The position numbers were made by a program, and so were the translations under genes. From Tilletiaria anomala UBC 951 (taxonomy: Eukaryota; Basidiomycota; Exobasidiomycetes; Georgefischeriales; Tilletiariaceae): DNA of 64,000 nt. Below are positions 22,956-32,977 of the stretch, in pieces (the stretch's first letter is position 1; the number at the start of each line of letters is the position of its first letter). Below the pieces are notes generated by a model, which searched no databases, was not told the origin of the DNA, and was given only the letters and a program-made list of their open reading frames with translations. The DNA is taken from NCBI RefSeq assembly GCF_000711695.1, contig NW_013546939.1, forward strand, positions 18,779-82,778, given 5' to 3'.

Positions 22956-24059
22956 ATGCTGAGCAGCTCCTCCCTTGCGCAACGTAGTGTCGCAATCAGC
23001 TCTGGCGACTCTTCAAGGCTGCTGACATTTTTGCCCGCGTCGAGAACACGCAAGCAAGCTGCTGTTGTTGCTGCACAGAGCTTAGCATCACCGACATCAT
23101 CAACATCATCGGGGACAAGGTCGGAGTGCTTCAATTTCCGACGCAGTCTCAGCACGAGTGCAAACGCATGGGCCAAGGAGTCTCGCACAAGATCGAGAAG
23201 CAAAGGAGTTGCAGCGACAGAGGTCTCAAGGTCACGGAGCGCACAATACGCGCGACGCCATGAGCTAGGAGGCAATGCTAGGACTTTGGTGCCTTCGAGC
23301 TATTCTCTCCATTTTCAACGAGCCTTTGCAACGTCAGCCGCCTCCATGCACGATGAAAACGCGACTGTCGCACAGGGAAACCATGCGACCAACACAAGCC
23401 ATTCCTCTACTACTACAGCATCTACCACAGCACCCTCTACATCAGATCCGGAAGTGGACCCAGACGAACCGCCACCGAAAGCTGGCTTCCGCGAGCGCCT
23501 GCGCTTCCTCTCCAGGCGCTATGGCTGGTGGGCGATCGCCGTGTACATGCTCACCTCGTTCATCGATTTCGGTTTGGCATTTGCCGCGATCCACATGCTC
23601 GGCGCCGAGCATATCCGCGAACTTGAGGCCCGAGTACGACATTGGCTCGGCATGGAGAAGCGCGACCATTCTGAGGAGCAGGATACGGGCAAGAACTTGA
23701 AGCAGATGCTGGGGATCAGTGCACAAGGTGCTGATGGGGCAGAGCCGACGAAGGAGAATAATCTTCCGGCAAGAAAGGAGGTGGTGCAGAAGCCGATTAG
23801 CCAGTCCGAAGCAGGTCATACTCTTGCTCCTGCCTCCAGTGGTACAAAAAACTCTGGGGGGAGCGGCACACTGTGGGCAGAAGCCGTGCTAGCGTACACC
23901 ATCCACAAGACGCTTCTACTCCCTGTGAGAGTCGCGGCCACTGCCGCCATCTTGCCCAGTTTCGTCAAGCTCATGGTCAAATGGGGTCTTTCGAAACCGA
24001 CTGCGGCCGTACGCGCGGCGGCAAAGACAGGGAAGCAAGCTGCAAAGTCTGCTGCTTAG
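22956..24059 (+). CDS. mitochondrial DUF1279 (FAM210-like) protein
   Basis: Single-exon gene of 367 aa. I chose the ATG at 22956 (MLSSSSLAQRSVAISS) because what follows is a Ser/Arg/Ala-rich, acid-poor mitochondrial presequence; the frame extends 21 codons further upstream without a better start. The DUF1279 core is FRERLRFLSRRYGWWAIAVY and MLTSFIDFGLAFAAIHMLG (TM1), a charged connector with a coiled tendency, and a second hydrophobic block (LWAEAVLAYTIHKTLLLPVR, then ILPSFVKLMVKWG). DUF1279 occurs in human FAM210A/B and fungal inner-membrane proteins. The Ala/Lys C-terminal tail (AVRAAAKTGKQAAKSAA) is typical. The core is interrupted by a ~90-residue low-complexity insertion. It converges on the lyase gene, 139 bp away. 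Confidence 0.85.
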   Translation: MLSSSSLAQRSVAISSGDSSRLLTFLPASRTRKQAAVVAAQSLASPTSSTSSGTRSECFNFRRSLSTSANAWAKESRTRSRSKGVAATEVSRSRSAQYARRHELGGNARTLVPSSYSLHFQRAFATSAASMHDENATVAQGNHATNTSHSSTTTASTTAPSTSDPEVDPDEPPPKAGFRERLRFLSRRYGWWAIAVYMLTSFIDFGLAFAAIHMLGAEHIRELEARVRHWLGMEKRDHSEEQDTGKNLKQMLGISAQGADGAEPTKENNLPARKEVVQKPISQSEAGHTLAPASSGTKNSGGSGTLWAEAVLAYTIHKTLLLPVRVAATAAILPSFVKLMVKWGLSKPTAAVRAAAKTGKQAAKSAA

Positions 24060-24198
24060 ATACTCTACACATCGAACTGTGGAATAATGGCGGGTATAGA
24101 AAGGACGCACATGGCTCACAGGGCAGACCCCTTTTCTATCACATCACGTCCCTTGGCGGCCGAGATAATTTGCAAGTAATCACCTCTTCACTATAACA

Positions 24199-26269
24199 TT
24201 AACTTGATTTGAAGCTTTGCGAACTTGTCTGGTCGCCCGAAGCCGGATTGCAGTACAAAGCCGCGGAGTTGTCGTAGAAACGCCAGCTTTGCGAGTTGTC
24301 GTCGTCGCCCGTGTTGTCCGAATTGGACAGCCACGCAGCGTACTTGCCGTCTGGGTCGCCATACGCCGAAGCGACGGCAGCGACGTGCGGCGCCAGCTCG
24401 GTGATGTTCTCGTCACCTGGGTCGAGCGTCATGAGATAGTCGACGGCCGATTGGATCGTCGCCCCTTTGCTCGTCGTCGCGGACCACATGTTTAGCGCGA
24501 GGTTGTCGGCCAGCTTGGCGTTGGCGATCATTCCTTCGACGTTGAAGCAGCGGTAGTGAAAGGGACGTGTGCGAGTCGCTTCATAAGGCTGCTCTCCATC
24601 TTCGTCGATTTGCGACATGAACGCTCCGGTAAAGTAGGCGTTCGCGGCCTGCTGCGCGCTCTGAATGTCGCCGACAAGGATGTACAGCGCGATGAGCTGG
24701 TTGTAAAAGAAGGTGGCATGATTGTTCGAAGCCTTGGCGACACCCTTGCCCTGGGAGCTCTTTGCGAGCCAGTCAAGGTAATTGCTCGCCCATTGGTTCA
24801 TCGAGGACGCTATCACGGCGTTCCAAGCTTGAGCACTTTTTGCACGCATGATGACGATGGCATTGACCACCTTAAGGATCATGCGCCAGTCGAGTATGCC
24901 GGTGAAGTCGCCAAGCTGCTGCCCTGGCCCACGGATGACCTGACCGTAGTTGAGATTCGGGTTGACTGCCGTCTGCGGATTCAGGAACCAGTTGTAGATC
25001 AACGATGTCGCGCGCTGCGAGTAAGACGTGTCGTTCGTCAAACCAAATGCGACGCCGTTCCACAAGACGGATTGGGCCATGCTGACGACATCTTTCGTGT
25101 TGTTGAGCATCTTCGTGTCCGGATTAACCTTGCCGTCCTTTCTCTTGTAGGGGCATGTAGTCCAGGTTGCGGCTGGAGCAACACTGGTCGAGCTAGGCGT
25201 ACAGCTGTTTTTGTTCCCATCCATCGCCTTGCCTTGAAGCTGTGCAGCTCCTGTGCTGGTGCCAGTGTTGATTGATCCCCTGTTCTGGAGGCTTGGCGTG
25301 GGCGCCTGAGTCTGGCTTGTGGTGTACGCATTGTGAGAGGCTGCGACGAGAAGCTGATGAGCATGCTGATGTACAAGCCAGTTATGAGCGTGCCCAGTAC
25401 GGCGAGAAGGGTGCGTGGGCTGGGCTGTGTGCGCCGGTGCAACGCGAGTCTCTTCAAGGGGAGGCGGATCTCTGGCCACCATAGCATCAACCTCGGCCAT
25501 CCGGAACGCGTTGCCCTCTGCAATCTCTGGCAGGGAATTAGCGGACCACAGTGCGTTCGCACCTCTCAGCCTCCTCCTTGCCAGTGCAGGATTCACTCCA
25601 GCGTGCGCGTTGGTTTCAAGCAGCTGGCCTGAGACACTGAAAGGGTTGGCGGCCTGAACTTGCGGTAGAATGGGAACAGGAGCTTGATAAGGCTGTATCG
25701 GCAGGGCAGTTGCCTGAACAACGCCTCCCACCGGATCCAGAGGTTGATAAGGATGAGCTGTCGGATTGGCATCGGGTGGAAGCGATGTGGCCAAAGTAGC
25801 TGAGCTGAGCCAACTACTCGAAGAGGAGCTGCTGTCGGGGTAATTGGGATCGTCGCCATTATCGCCATCACTCTGTGCACTGTTCTGGCCGCACCAATTG
25901 CAGTCTGGCCACCAGTACGGAGCCCAGGAGAGGTAGTCGTGCTTGTCGCCGCTAGGAGTACTGACTTTTTGATTCAGCACAGACCAAGGTCCTGCCTTAG
26001 CTGACCACACTCCGGCTTGCTGGATTCGCGATTGCGCATTGATGCTACCAGAGGCGTCTATCTGTCCGTTTGACACGTCCATGACATAAAGTGGGGAGAC
26101 CCAGTCATTGCCATCGGCTGGGAAACAGATGGAAATCAAGCTCAGCCTCGTGTGCATCGACCTACTATAGAACAAGGGCTGTACACTCACCTTGCACACT
26201 GCGTGCAGCTACCAAACAGAGGAGCACTGTCCTCGACAGCCCGAAAGCGTGTTTCACCCACTTGCCCAT
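24199..26269 (-). CDS. secreted alginate-lyase-fold polysaccharide lyase
   Basis: Two exons. 26269-26191 encodes a signal peptide (MGKWVKHAFGLSRTVLLCLV, then AARSVQ), and 26117-24199 encodes the rest, joined in phase as G|CC. The catalytic region matches the fungal alginate_lyase (PF05426) superfamily: DYLSWAPYWWPDCNWC near the N-terminus, then CPYKRKDGKVNPD, LDWRMILKVVNAI, the signature ASNNHATFFYNQLIALYILV (compare NNHGTWYDVQ in bacterial enzymes), FHYRCFNVEGMIANAKLAD and a C-terminal WRFYDNSAALYC. His, Arg and Tyr candidates for catalysis are present. A ~240-residue Ser/Ala/Pro/Gln-rich segment separates the WAPYWWPD block from the next, unusually long for the family. It would cleave a uronic-acid polymer, but the substrate cannot be read from sequence. 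Glucuronan or cell-wall uronides are possible. Confidence 0.85.
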
Positions 26270-27433
26270 GCTGCTGTGTTCCTTGCTCGAGGTGCCAAGT
26301 TTTACCATTTGGTCCAAGCATGCAAAGATGGCCTCTCATGCCAAGGGTCAGGATCTCCATATATGCGCTGTGGCAATTGAGGAACGTGGACGTCGTGTCG
26401 AGATTGAACAAGACGTCAAAGTGGCAGCATGACGCATACCGCTGCGATGGCCAGTCATGATGGCCGGGTCTACCGCAACTTGATGTACTCAGAGTGAAGT
26501 GATATCCATATGCGTTTACTTCCGAACACGCTCCGTGTGCCGAGCCTTTGGAGGCCGAGTCTGAAGATGCCCATGAATGAAGCTTAGAAGTTGGGTTAAC
26601 AGCCGATCATTGGAGGTTTTGTGGCAGATGGGGTGAGGGAGGACGTCCGACAACGGCCAGGCTGGGCCATATGCACCTCCAACCTCTTCAGGTAGGGGCT
26701 GTGCTGCAGACTACAAATACACAACGGCCGAGCGGGACAGAGCGCAGGGGAGCACAGGCGACATGACGACAGCAACACAACCAACACGTCGCGCGACGCG
26801 TCCCTCCACTTTAGTCGACGCTCAGTTCAACCTTTTGCACATGCGCCTAAATATCGTTCGACTCTGGCATAAGCTCTTGTGGGCCGATCTGGGGCATTCG
26901 GCACCTGTGGGACAAGTGTCGAATGCGCACAGTGGTGGAAGTTGGAACCGTGGAACACTCAGTTGATTGACAGCACCGACTCCCAAAACTCTTCGCTTGC
27001 TACTCGCATCACCTCTGTTTTCACTTCAACGTTCCAGACGCTGAGCGACGCGCGGGATCATTGATGCTCCCGTCTCCCGCTTCAGGTCGCCCCTGGGGTG
27101 CCGTACGTGCTAAAGTGAAGACAAACCTGTTTGAAGTCAAGTGTGAACACTTGAAGGTAGGAACGTTGTTCAATCCGACGAGCCCTCCTGTTACAAGTCT
27201 TCTCAAAAGTTCAAGGGCCTTCACGCCGTCATACTGGAAGACCAACAGTGCCAAAGAATTGAATGCTGCCAATGTAGTACTGCATGCATTTTGAGACTTT
27301 GTGTACAGTGCAATGTATATCGCCATCCACCCGGTAAAGCATCCTACTCCCACACCCGCAGGCGGCTATCGAAGCTGTGAGTGCACCATCTGGATCTCAT
27401 CAAGAAGGCTCGGTGCCTCTGGATCAGGGAACA
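26270..27433. other. intergenic stretch, no gene recognised
   Basis: About 1.1 kb between two minus-strand genes. No domain-like frame, RNA gene or repeat was found. It includes the lyase promoter and the 3' end of the Ash2/Bre2 gene. Confidence 0.4.
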
Positions 27434-30400
27434 TCATCTCTCTTGCCGCGAAGCCGTTGCTGATGGATGGCCTTGCAGATTGGGAGGACCGACCAAATGG
27501 ATTGCATCATTTTGATGCCACACCCCGTTCAGCATGCAATTCACGCCAAATGCGCCGTTCTCCCCAAGTCCGTGCCCTTGGCCTGGTTCCGGAGGATGGT
27601 ACGCCTGCGAAGCACACGGAGAAGTAGGGCGAGTATGGGCGATCATCGGATGGTGATGTTGGTGAGGATGTTGATACTCTTGAAAGTGCCCATACCTTGC
27701 CTTTTGCTGCAAAGGCGGGGACAGTTGCGCTGGATTCACCTGCTCAGGCTGTAGCTGCTGCTGATGGAGATGATGATGATATTGTTGAGATTGCTCATGA
27801 TCAGCGGTCAGAAGATAATGCTGCTGATGATATGGCTGCGGCTGCTTCTGCTGTTGCTGCTGGTGATATTGCTGGGCCTGGAGCTGCTGCTGTTGCTCTC
27901 CATCGACACAATGAGAATGCTGCGGGGGAAGATAAAACCCTCTTTTCATCGCCACTGCTTGCTCCTCAGGTTTCAATGTTGGTCTCTCAGGTGGTGTATA
28001 GATCCCACTGGTTGGGCGGTACAGCTTTGACGGGGTTGATGTGACTGCACTATCGTGCATATGGTTGACCATGGCATCCTCAGACGCAGTGCGAGAAGTC
28101 GTAGGTGTGTCGAGCCTGCCTTTGCCGCCGTGCATAATCTGATCGCTGGTGCGATCCACATCCATCGCGTCGCCCGGATCAATGGAGGTGTCGTGGCTGT
28201 CATCAGGTGAGGAATGCTGAACAGCCTGTTGAATCTCTGGCTGATTCTCCGGCTGAGCCTCTGCCTCTGACTGGACTTCCGGCGGGCCGGAAGACGTGCG
28301 TGGTTCACGCGCTGGATTTTGCGCTAAAGGAAAGTCGTCTTCAAATATCGGATCTTCAGCTTTCCCTGCGGGCTCCTCCGTGCCGGTAGCGGATGCTTTA
28401 TCGCCATTTGCGTGTCTGTTGGGCAACGGAGATAACCTTGCAGGATCGCTGGGCGACCTCGCTTGGGCAACGTCCTGAGCTGATTTATTGGAACTAGCCT
28501 TCGCTTTGGACTTCTTCCGAAGCATAGCGAGAGGCTTGGTGGTCCTCCTCGTAGGCGCTTTGGCGAGCTCGTCAGGTGCTGGCGATGCTGAACCTTGCCG
28601 TCTGGGGGCAATGAGCCCACTCGGCAGCAAGACCAGCTCTGGGTTCTTGGCGAGGAATTTGGCAAGCTGCACCCTGCGCTTAGCAGCGCTCTCCGCTTCG
28701 CGCTTCTCGTCTTCCAAGTCGAGCTGCCATTGCTCCTTCAGCCACTCGTCGTACCGCTCGCAGAGCGGACGCCATGTGCGAGTTCCAGACACCGATTGCG
28801 CCTCCAGAGGCGGATCGCCATCCCTGTCTAGCGCCCGACGAAGGCTGGCGGAGATGTCATTAGGAGGAGGATACTTGAAATCTGGTCCAGGGTTGATTCG
28901 CACTCGAGCACCTCCAAAGAGGGAGACGAAGGGGAAGTATCCCGTTGAACCATCGTCGAAATGGTTCTCGCGGCTCTTGAGCAAGGCTTTGGCGCTTGCG
29001 CTGCTCGTGATCTCTGCGTCCTCCCCATCAACGGCAAGCCCGACAGTTCGATTGTTGTTGCGATTGCGCTGCTTCGCATTCTTTTCATCATCTGCCTTTT
29101 CGGACTTGCGAAGAGGCCGGTAGTCAAAGAGGTTTTGAAATGCGACTCCCTGAGATTGCCCGTTGACGAAGAAGCCAATTTCGCTGCCTTCGAGTGTCGG
29201 CAGAGGTCTAAGAGATGCCAACAGCTTTTCCCGCTTGATAGCTTCCGGATCGACCTGTCCTGGGGCTAATCGTCGTTTTCGCGCTGCTGCCACCTCATCA
29301 TCTGAAGGCTGTACGACGCTGATATTGCCATTTGCATCGAGCTTCCGGATTCCACGTCTACTGTCGTCCATCAGATTTGCCATCTCCTTGGTCGGAGCAT
29401 ACTCGAGACTTTCAAAATAGAGGTTTCCCTTGTACCGGATCGGGACGCGCTTGCGCCGAATGTTTGCCGGATCCAATGGGTCTTCTGGATTCGGTTTGCG
29501 AAGTGGGGGGAGCTTGATGTAGATCCCAATGACATCTCCGGCGCCGTATGGCCTTCCATACGGAATCGGTCTCGCAATGCTGACCCGATCCCCTGTCGTG
29601 TCACGGAAGCCATACGAGTACCCATCGACACCAACTGGTGCATTCAAAGGGGCCTCTCGTCGGCCCCATCCCACCCGCACGTGCGGCCCATCCTTCATTT
29701 TGCAGGAGATGTCGTTCGGTCCGCGATCGATTTTTTCAGGCTCGAGCACCTCGATCTCGGCAAACCAGCAGCCTTCACGCACGCCGATGTTGCTGCGCGC
29801 GGATCGGAAGCCTTTGTCTGCACAGACGATGGAGGCGTCGCTGTTGATGTAGCACCACTGGCTTCGGTCCTGCCAGGACCAGTGGACTCCCCTTGGCAGA
29901 ATATCGATAGTCTTGTAGACCGACTCTGGTAAACGGTCCGACGCTGGAGCCGCTGCATCGTAACGCCACCCACTGCGATTGGTGGGGAACATCAAGGGAA
30001 GTGTCCCGAGGGTCTCGCTGCCGGGGAGAAGAGGAACGCTCGGAACAGGGTGAAAGTCTTCCGGATCGCCGACCTTCGGGACCGGACCTCGGAAGTCTGG
30101 TGGGACCTTATGTCGCGAGGATATCGGTGGAATCGGCGGAGTCAGGAATCCATTGGCTCGTCTGACCTTGCCTTCTGCTGCATTCGCGCCATGTCCTTCT
30201 TGCCGGTCGGATACATCCTGATCCTCCGTGAGGACAGACGGAGTCGTCGCATCTGAGCGGGCTGGCGACGGCGCTGAGGATGTCAAAGGCGTTTCTCCTG
30301 CGTTATGGTCATTAAGAGACTCATACAGATGAGGTGCCTGCTTGGCTAACAGAGTCTGAGCCGCTGGCGTGGCGCAAATTCCATTGCAATTTGCAGTTGC

Positions 30401-30565
30401 CCCAGCCATTGTCGCTGCCAGCGAATCGGCCTTGCGCTTTCCCTTACGACTGGGACTACCATTAGGCAGGCTGTGCATGCCAGGTACGCCATTCAAAGGG
30501 TGCTCGTGAACGGGAGACGCGACCCTTCGCGTCGAGGACGGCCCTGCCTCTGCATCGGCTTGCAT
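27434..30565 (-). CDS. Ash2/Bre2-type SPRY subunit of the COMPASS H3K4 methyltransferase
   Basis: Nuclear scaffold of Set1/COMPASS. One uninterrupted frame of 1043 aa starts at 30565 (MQADAEAGPSSTRR). Residues ~200-600 form the split SPRY domain: GVHWSWQDRSQWCYINSDA, VREGCWFAEIEVLEPEK, HVRVGWGRREAPLNAPVGVD, GYSYGFRDTTGDRV, GDVIGIYIKLPPL, EIGFFVNGQSQGVAFQNLF and YFPFVSLFGGARVRINPGPD. The PEDPLDPANIRRKRVPIRYK insertion and the KSEKADDEKNAKQRN loop fit fungal Bre2/Ash2. No PHD finger is visible, so it is Bre2-like. After the SPRY domain comes the C-terminal helix (CERYDEWLKEQWQLDLEDE, expected to be the DPY30-binding region), a basic disordered part and a ~150-residue Gln/His tail. Yeast Bre2 is ~505 aa, so this protein is about twice as long. 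Confidence 0.93.
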   Translation of the reverse strand: MQADAEAGPSSTRRVASPVHEHPLNGVPGMHSLPNGSPSRKGKRKADSLAATMAGATANCNGICATPAAQTLLAKQAPHLYESLNDHNAGETPLTSSAPSPARSDATTPSVLTEDQDVSDRQEGHGANAAEGKVRRANGFLTPPIPPISSRHKVPPDFRGPVPKVGDPEDFHPVPSVPLLPGSETLGTLPLMFPTNRSGWRYDAAAPASDRLPESVYKTIDILPRGVHWSWQDRSQWCYINSDASIVCADKGFRSARSNIGVREGCWFAEIEVLEPEKIDRGPNDISCKMKDGPHVRVGWGRREAPLNAPVGVDGYSYGFRDTTGDRVSIARPIPYGRPYGAGDVIGIYIKLPPLRKPNPEDPLDPANIRRKRVPIRYKGNLYFESLEYAPTKEMANLMDDSRRGIRKLDANGNISVVQPSDDEVAAARKRRLAPGQVDPEAIKREKLLASLRPLPTLEGSEIGFFVNGQSQGVAFQNLFDYRPLRKSEKADDEKNAKQRNRNNNRTVGLAVDGEDAEITSSASAKALLKSRENHFDDGSTGYFPFVSLFGGARVRINPGPDFKYPPPNDISASLRRALDRDGDPPLEAQSVSGTRTWRPLCERYDEWLKEQWQLDLEDEKREAESAAKRRVQLAKFLAKNPELVLLPSGLIAPRRQGSASPAPDELAKAPTRRTTKPLAMLRKKSKAKASSNKSAQDVAQARSPSDPARLSPLPNRHANGDKASATGTEEPAGKAEDPIFEDDFPLAQNPAREPRTSSGPPEVQSEAEAQPENQPEIQQAVQHSSPDDSHDTSIDPGDAMDVDRTSDQIMHGGKGRLDTPTTSRTASEDAMVNHMHDSAVTSTPSKLYRPTSGIYTPPERPTLKPEEQAVAMKRGFYLPPQHSHCVDGEQQQQLQAQQYHQQQQQKQPQPYHQQHYLLTADHEQSQQYHHHLHQQQLQPEQVNPAQLSPPLQQKARYGHFQEYQHPHQHHHPMIAHTRPTSPCASQAYHPPEPGQGHGLGENGAFGVNCMLNGVWHQNDAIHLVGPPNLQGHPSATASRQER
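27690..27910. repeat. imperfect CAG/CAC-type triplet repeats encoding Q/H tail
   Basis: On the plus strand the region reads as repeated GCTG, GATG and TGCTG units. On the coding strand it gives interrupted Gln and His runs (QQQQLQAQQYHQQQQQKQ and similar) in the C-terminal tail of the Ash2/Bre2 protein. Tracts of this kind are length-variable and aggregation-prone in other fungi; that is inference here. Confidence 0.75.
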
Positions 30566-31279
30566 GATGGGCCAATCGCTGGGGCACGGGAAGTGTGATG
30601 GTCAACATCGTTGTCCGTACTACTTTCACAGCCCAGCTACGTAGGAATCATAACCTACCTATTGCAAATCCACACGTGAAGCTGGTCACATGAAGGCCCT
30701 GCCCAAGTTTCCGTGTTGAAGAGCCGGTCGATTCCTCGCGTGATTCCGACGCCAACCTCGCCGCGAATTGGTTTGCCGGTCTTCAAGGGCCCGCGGAGCC
30801 GGAGCGCACAGATGGATTACACCCTTCGCCTCTTTCTTCAGATCATCTTTGAGAAGGGGTATATTCCTGTCCTTCAAGCTGTAGCAAGAGGGGGTTCATG
30901 AAGGGTATGAGGCGTGGGGGACAGATTCGCCTCAGTTGGAGGGCCGTAACCTATAGAGAAGCCTGAGACGCGACTGCCACAACCAGAAAGTGATGAGCGT
31001 GTCGCGCTATGCTTCTATTTCCATTTGACGGTGCTAAAGTGAGATGCGGTGAGGAGGCCCACACTGTCTCAGTGCCACTCCGCTTGTGCATCACGGATCA
31101 AGATCAGTTATTTACGACATTCAGTTAATTGATTCGATGTTCAGCTTCTTCGACTTGTCCGCTGGTCTGTCGGTCAAGCATCAGGCTGCTCGATGCGACT
31201 GCGTGCAGTGCACCTAGCTTGGCACAGAGTTCAAGGATCGATTAAGGCGTGCGAGCTATCGAGCTCAAGGGTGTTCGCC
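30566..31279. promoter_or_regulatory. divergent promoter region of Ash2/Bre2 and Rai1 genes
   Basis: 714 bp separate two divergent start codons (30565 minus, 31280 plus). No convincing gene is present. The small frames at 30686-30901 on both strands overlap with random translations. No specific factor site is claimed. Confidence 0.4.
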
Positions 31280-32955
31280 ATGGACAGTTCCAACTTTCGC
31301 CTGTCAAATAGCTCCGCTTGGGCAGCGCGACCGAAGCCAGCCGAGTTTCAGCTTCCTTCCCGCGTCTGCTCCTTCTCGCTAGACTCAGAGCGTGCTTTAC
31401 ATCTTGACGACAGACAGAAGAAATTCTATAGGCCTCCCGCTGATGCACTGAGAAGAGGGCCGCTGGATTTGAACCATGGATTCGATCAATACATTTCTCG
31501 CAATAACATGGGTGTAAGTCGGTAACCAACTCTTCCGCTTGCACGCTACTTCGGATCCTGACGCGGACCGACCTCCTCGTGTGTGTTTTTTTATGAATAG
31601 CCTGAGAGACTGGACGCATTGCTAACTTCTCTCCAGCATGAAGCGTCAAATGATGCTGCCGTAGACGCTCAGCTACGACGAGCTGCCATCATCACTTGGC
31701 GGGGAATTGTGACAAAACTCTGCACAGCGCTGTATGCAGATCGCGATGGGTTTGAATTGAACGCTCAGATGGTGAGCCTATCAAAAAAGACTTTGATTGC
31801 GCAGCGGTCTGAGCGACTCGCTTGCTCGACCAAAATAGGTTGGCGACACCATCTTCCTAGAGGAACACGTTTCGGCAGTTCGACAGACAGATATTGAGCG
31901 TCAAGGAAGCGACGCCCGGTCCAAGCTCTTCTCATATTATGGATACAGCTTTGAGAGCTACTTCTCCTCCGGTCCTTCGCCGGACAGCAACTGCTCGGTT
32001 TGGAGCGGCGACGTAAATACAAACGAGCAATGGTGCCAAGTCGTGAAGACAAAACTGGGACGGGCGAGACTGGTGAGACCATGAAATCTCGTCATGCTGC
32101 GCAAAATGAGCACGGCAGCTGATAAAACCGCGCCGATGGGATGGCCATATTTCAGCTGATTGGCGGCGAGGTCGATTGCGTGGGATCCAAAGGCGAAATG
32201 GTAGAGCTCAAGACGAGCATGCTCATCCGGAACGCCAGAGACGAGGAGAGATTCGAGACTAAAATGCTTCGCTTTTGTAAGTCAAGTGCAACAAGGGACT
32301 GCTTTCAGCGAATCATGGTCCTCAAGGATCTTTTCTATGCAGATATGCAATCGTTTCTGCTAGGTGTCTCGGTGAGTTAAACGGGTAGCGGACCCAAATG
32401 CGACAGCAGAATTGAATGCTTGCACTCGCTTCTGTACAGACCGTCGTGGTAGGCTTTCGAGATCACAAGGGAATGTTACAAGTCCGTCTGTGCTAAGAAA
32501 ATTGAGATAATGGAAGCCGCAAGTCATGAAGACTGACGCTCTCTCTCTCTAGGCGTATCAAGAATTCAAGACGCTGGAAATACCACGTTTGGTACGTGGA
32601 AAGGTGAGCAGAAATGCGAGGCAGACGACGTTGAAACTGTGCTGATCATGGTGCAAGGGAATAGCCTCATGCGTGGGATCCAAAAGCGTGTTTGAACTTT
32701 GCAGCCGCTTTGTTGGACCACATAGAGCGTCTCATGCGAACTTCGAAGACAAATCAGACCGCAGCTTCTCCAAATGTGTGGCGAATCACTTGGCAGCCAG
32801 GACAGCCGGAAGTGGCCATGCGACAGCTGAGCGAGAAACAGATCGCAGAGGATATTACCAAGGGCGAGCAAGCACGGTTCGGCATACTACCCCGAGAATT
32901 TGTCAACTTTTTGCAAAGTTCTCAGGCAAGTCATGTGACTCCTTGGACTCAGTGA
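31280..32955 (+). CDS. RAI1: Rai1/DXO family decapping nuclease
   Basis: A 5'-end RNA quality-control enzyme and partner of Rat1/Xrn2. Eight exons join in phase: 31280-31513, 31637-31771, 31839-32072, 32156-32276, 32343-32371, 32440-32481, 32553-32603 and 32665-32955, giving 378 aa. Two exons are only 29 and 42 nt. Family landmarks are YGYSFESYFSS, the metal-binding LIGGEVDCVG (Glu, Asp), MVELKTSMLIRN (Glu, Lys) and, across the tiny exons, the core helix-strand block QSFLLGVSTVVVGFRDHKGM followed by YQEFKTLEIPRLVRGK. These are the catalytic motifs of DXO/Rai1. The last exon (PHAWDPKACLNFAAALLDHI, then VWRITWQPG) matches the family's C-terminal helix and strand. Length is typical. The CT-rich tract at 32538-32550 is the polypyrimidine tract before exon 7. 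Confidence 0.93.
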
Positions 32956-32977
32956 TGGAAATTACACCGTAGCGTAA

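Noticed and set aside
27697-28044. Plus frames rich in Ala/Asp/Leu
   Set aside because: They are shadows of the Gln/His triplet repeats in the Ash2/Bre2 gene on the other strand.
28488-29123. 211-codon plus frame inside Ash2/Bre2
   Set aside because: It is antisense to the SPRY domain and has no domain of its own.
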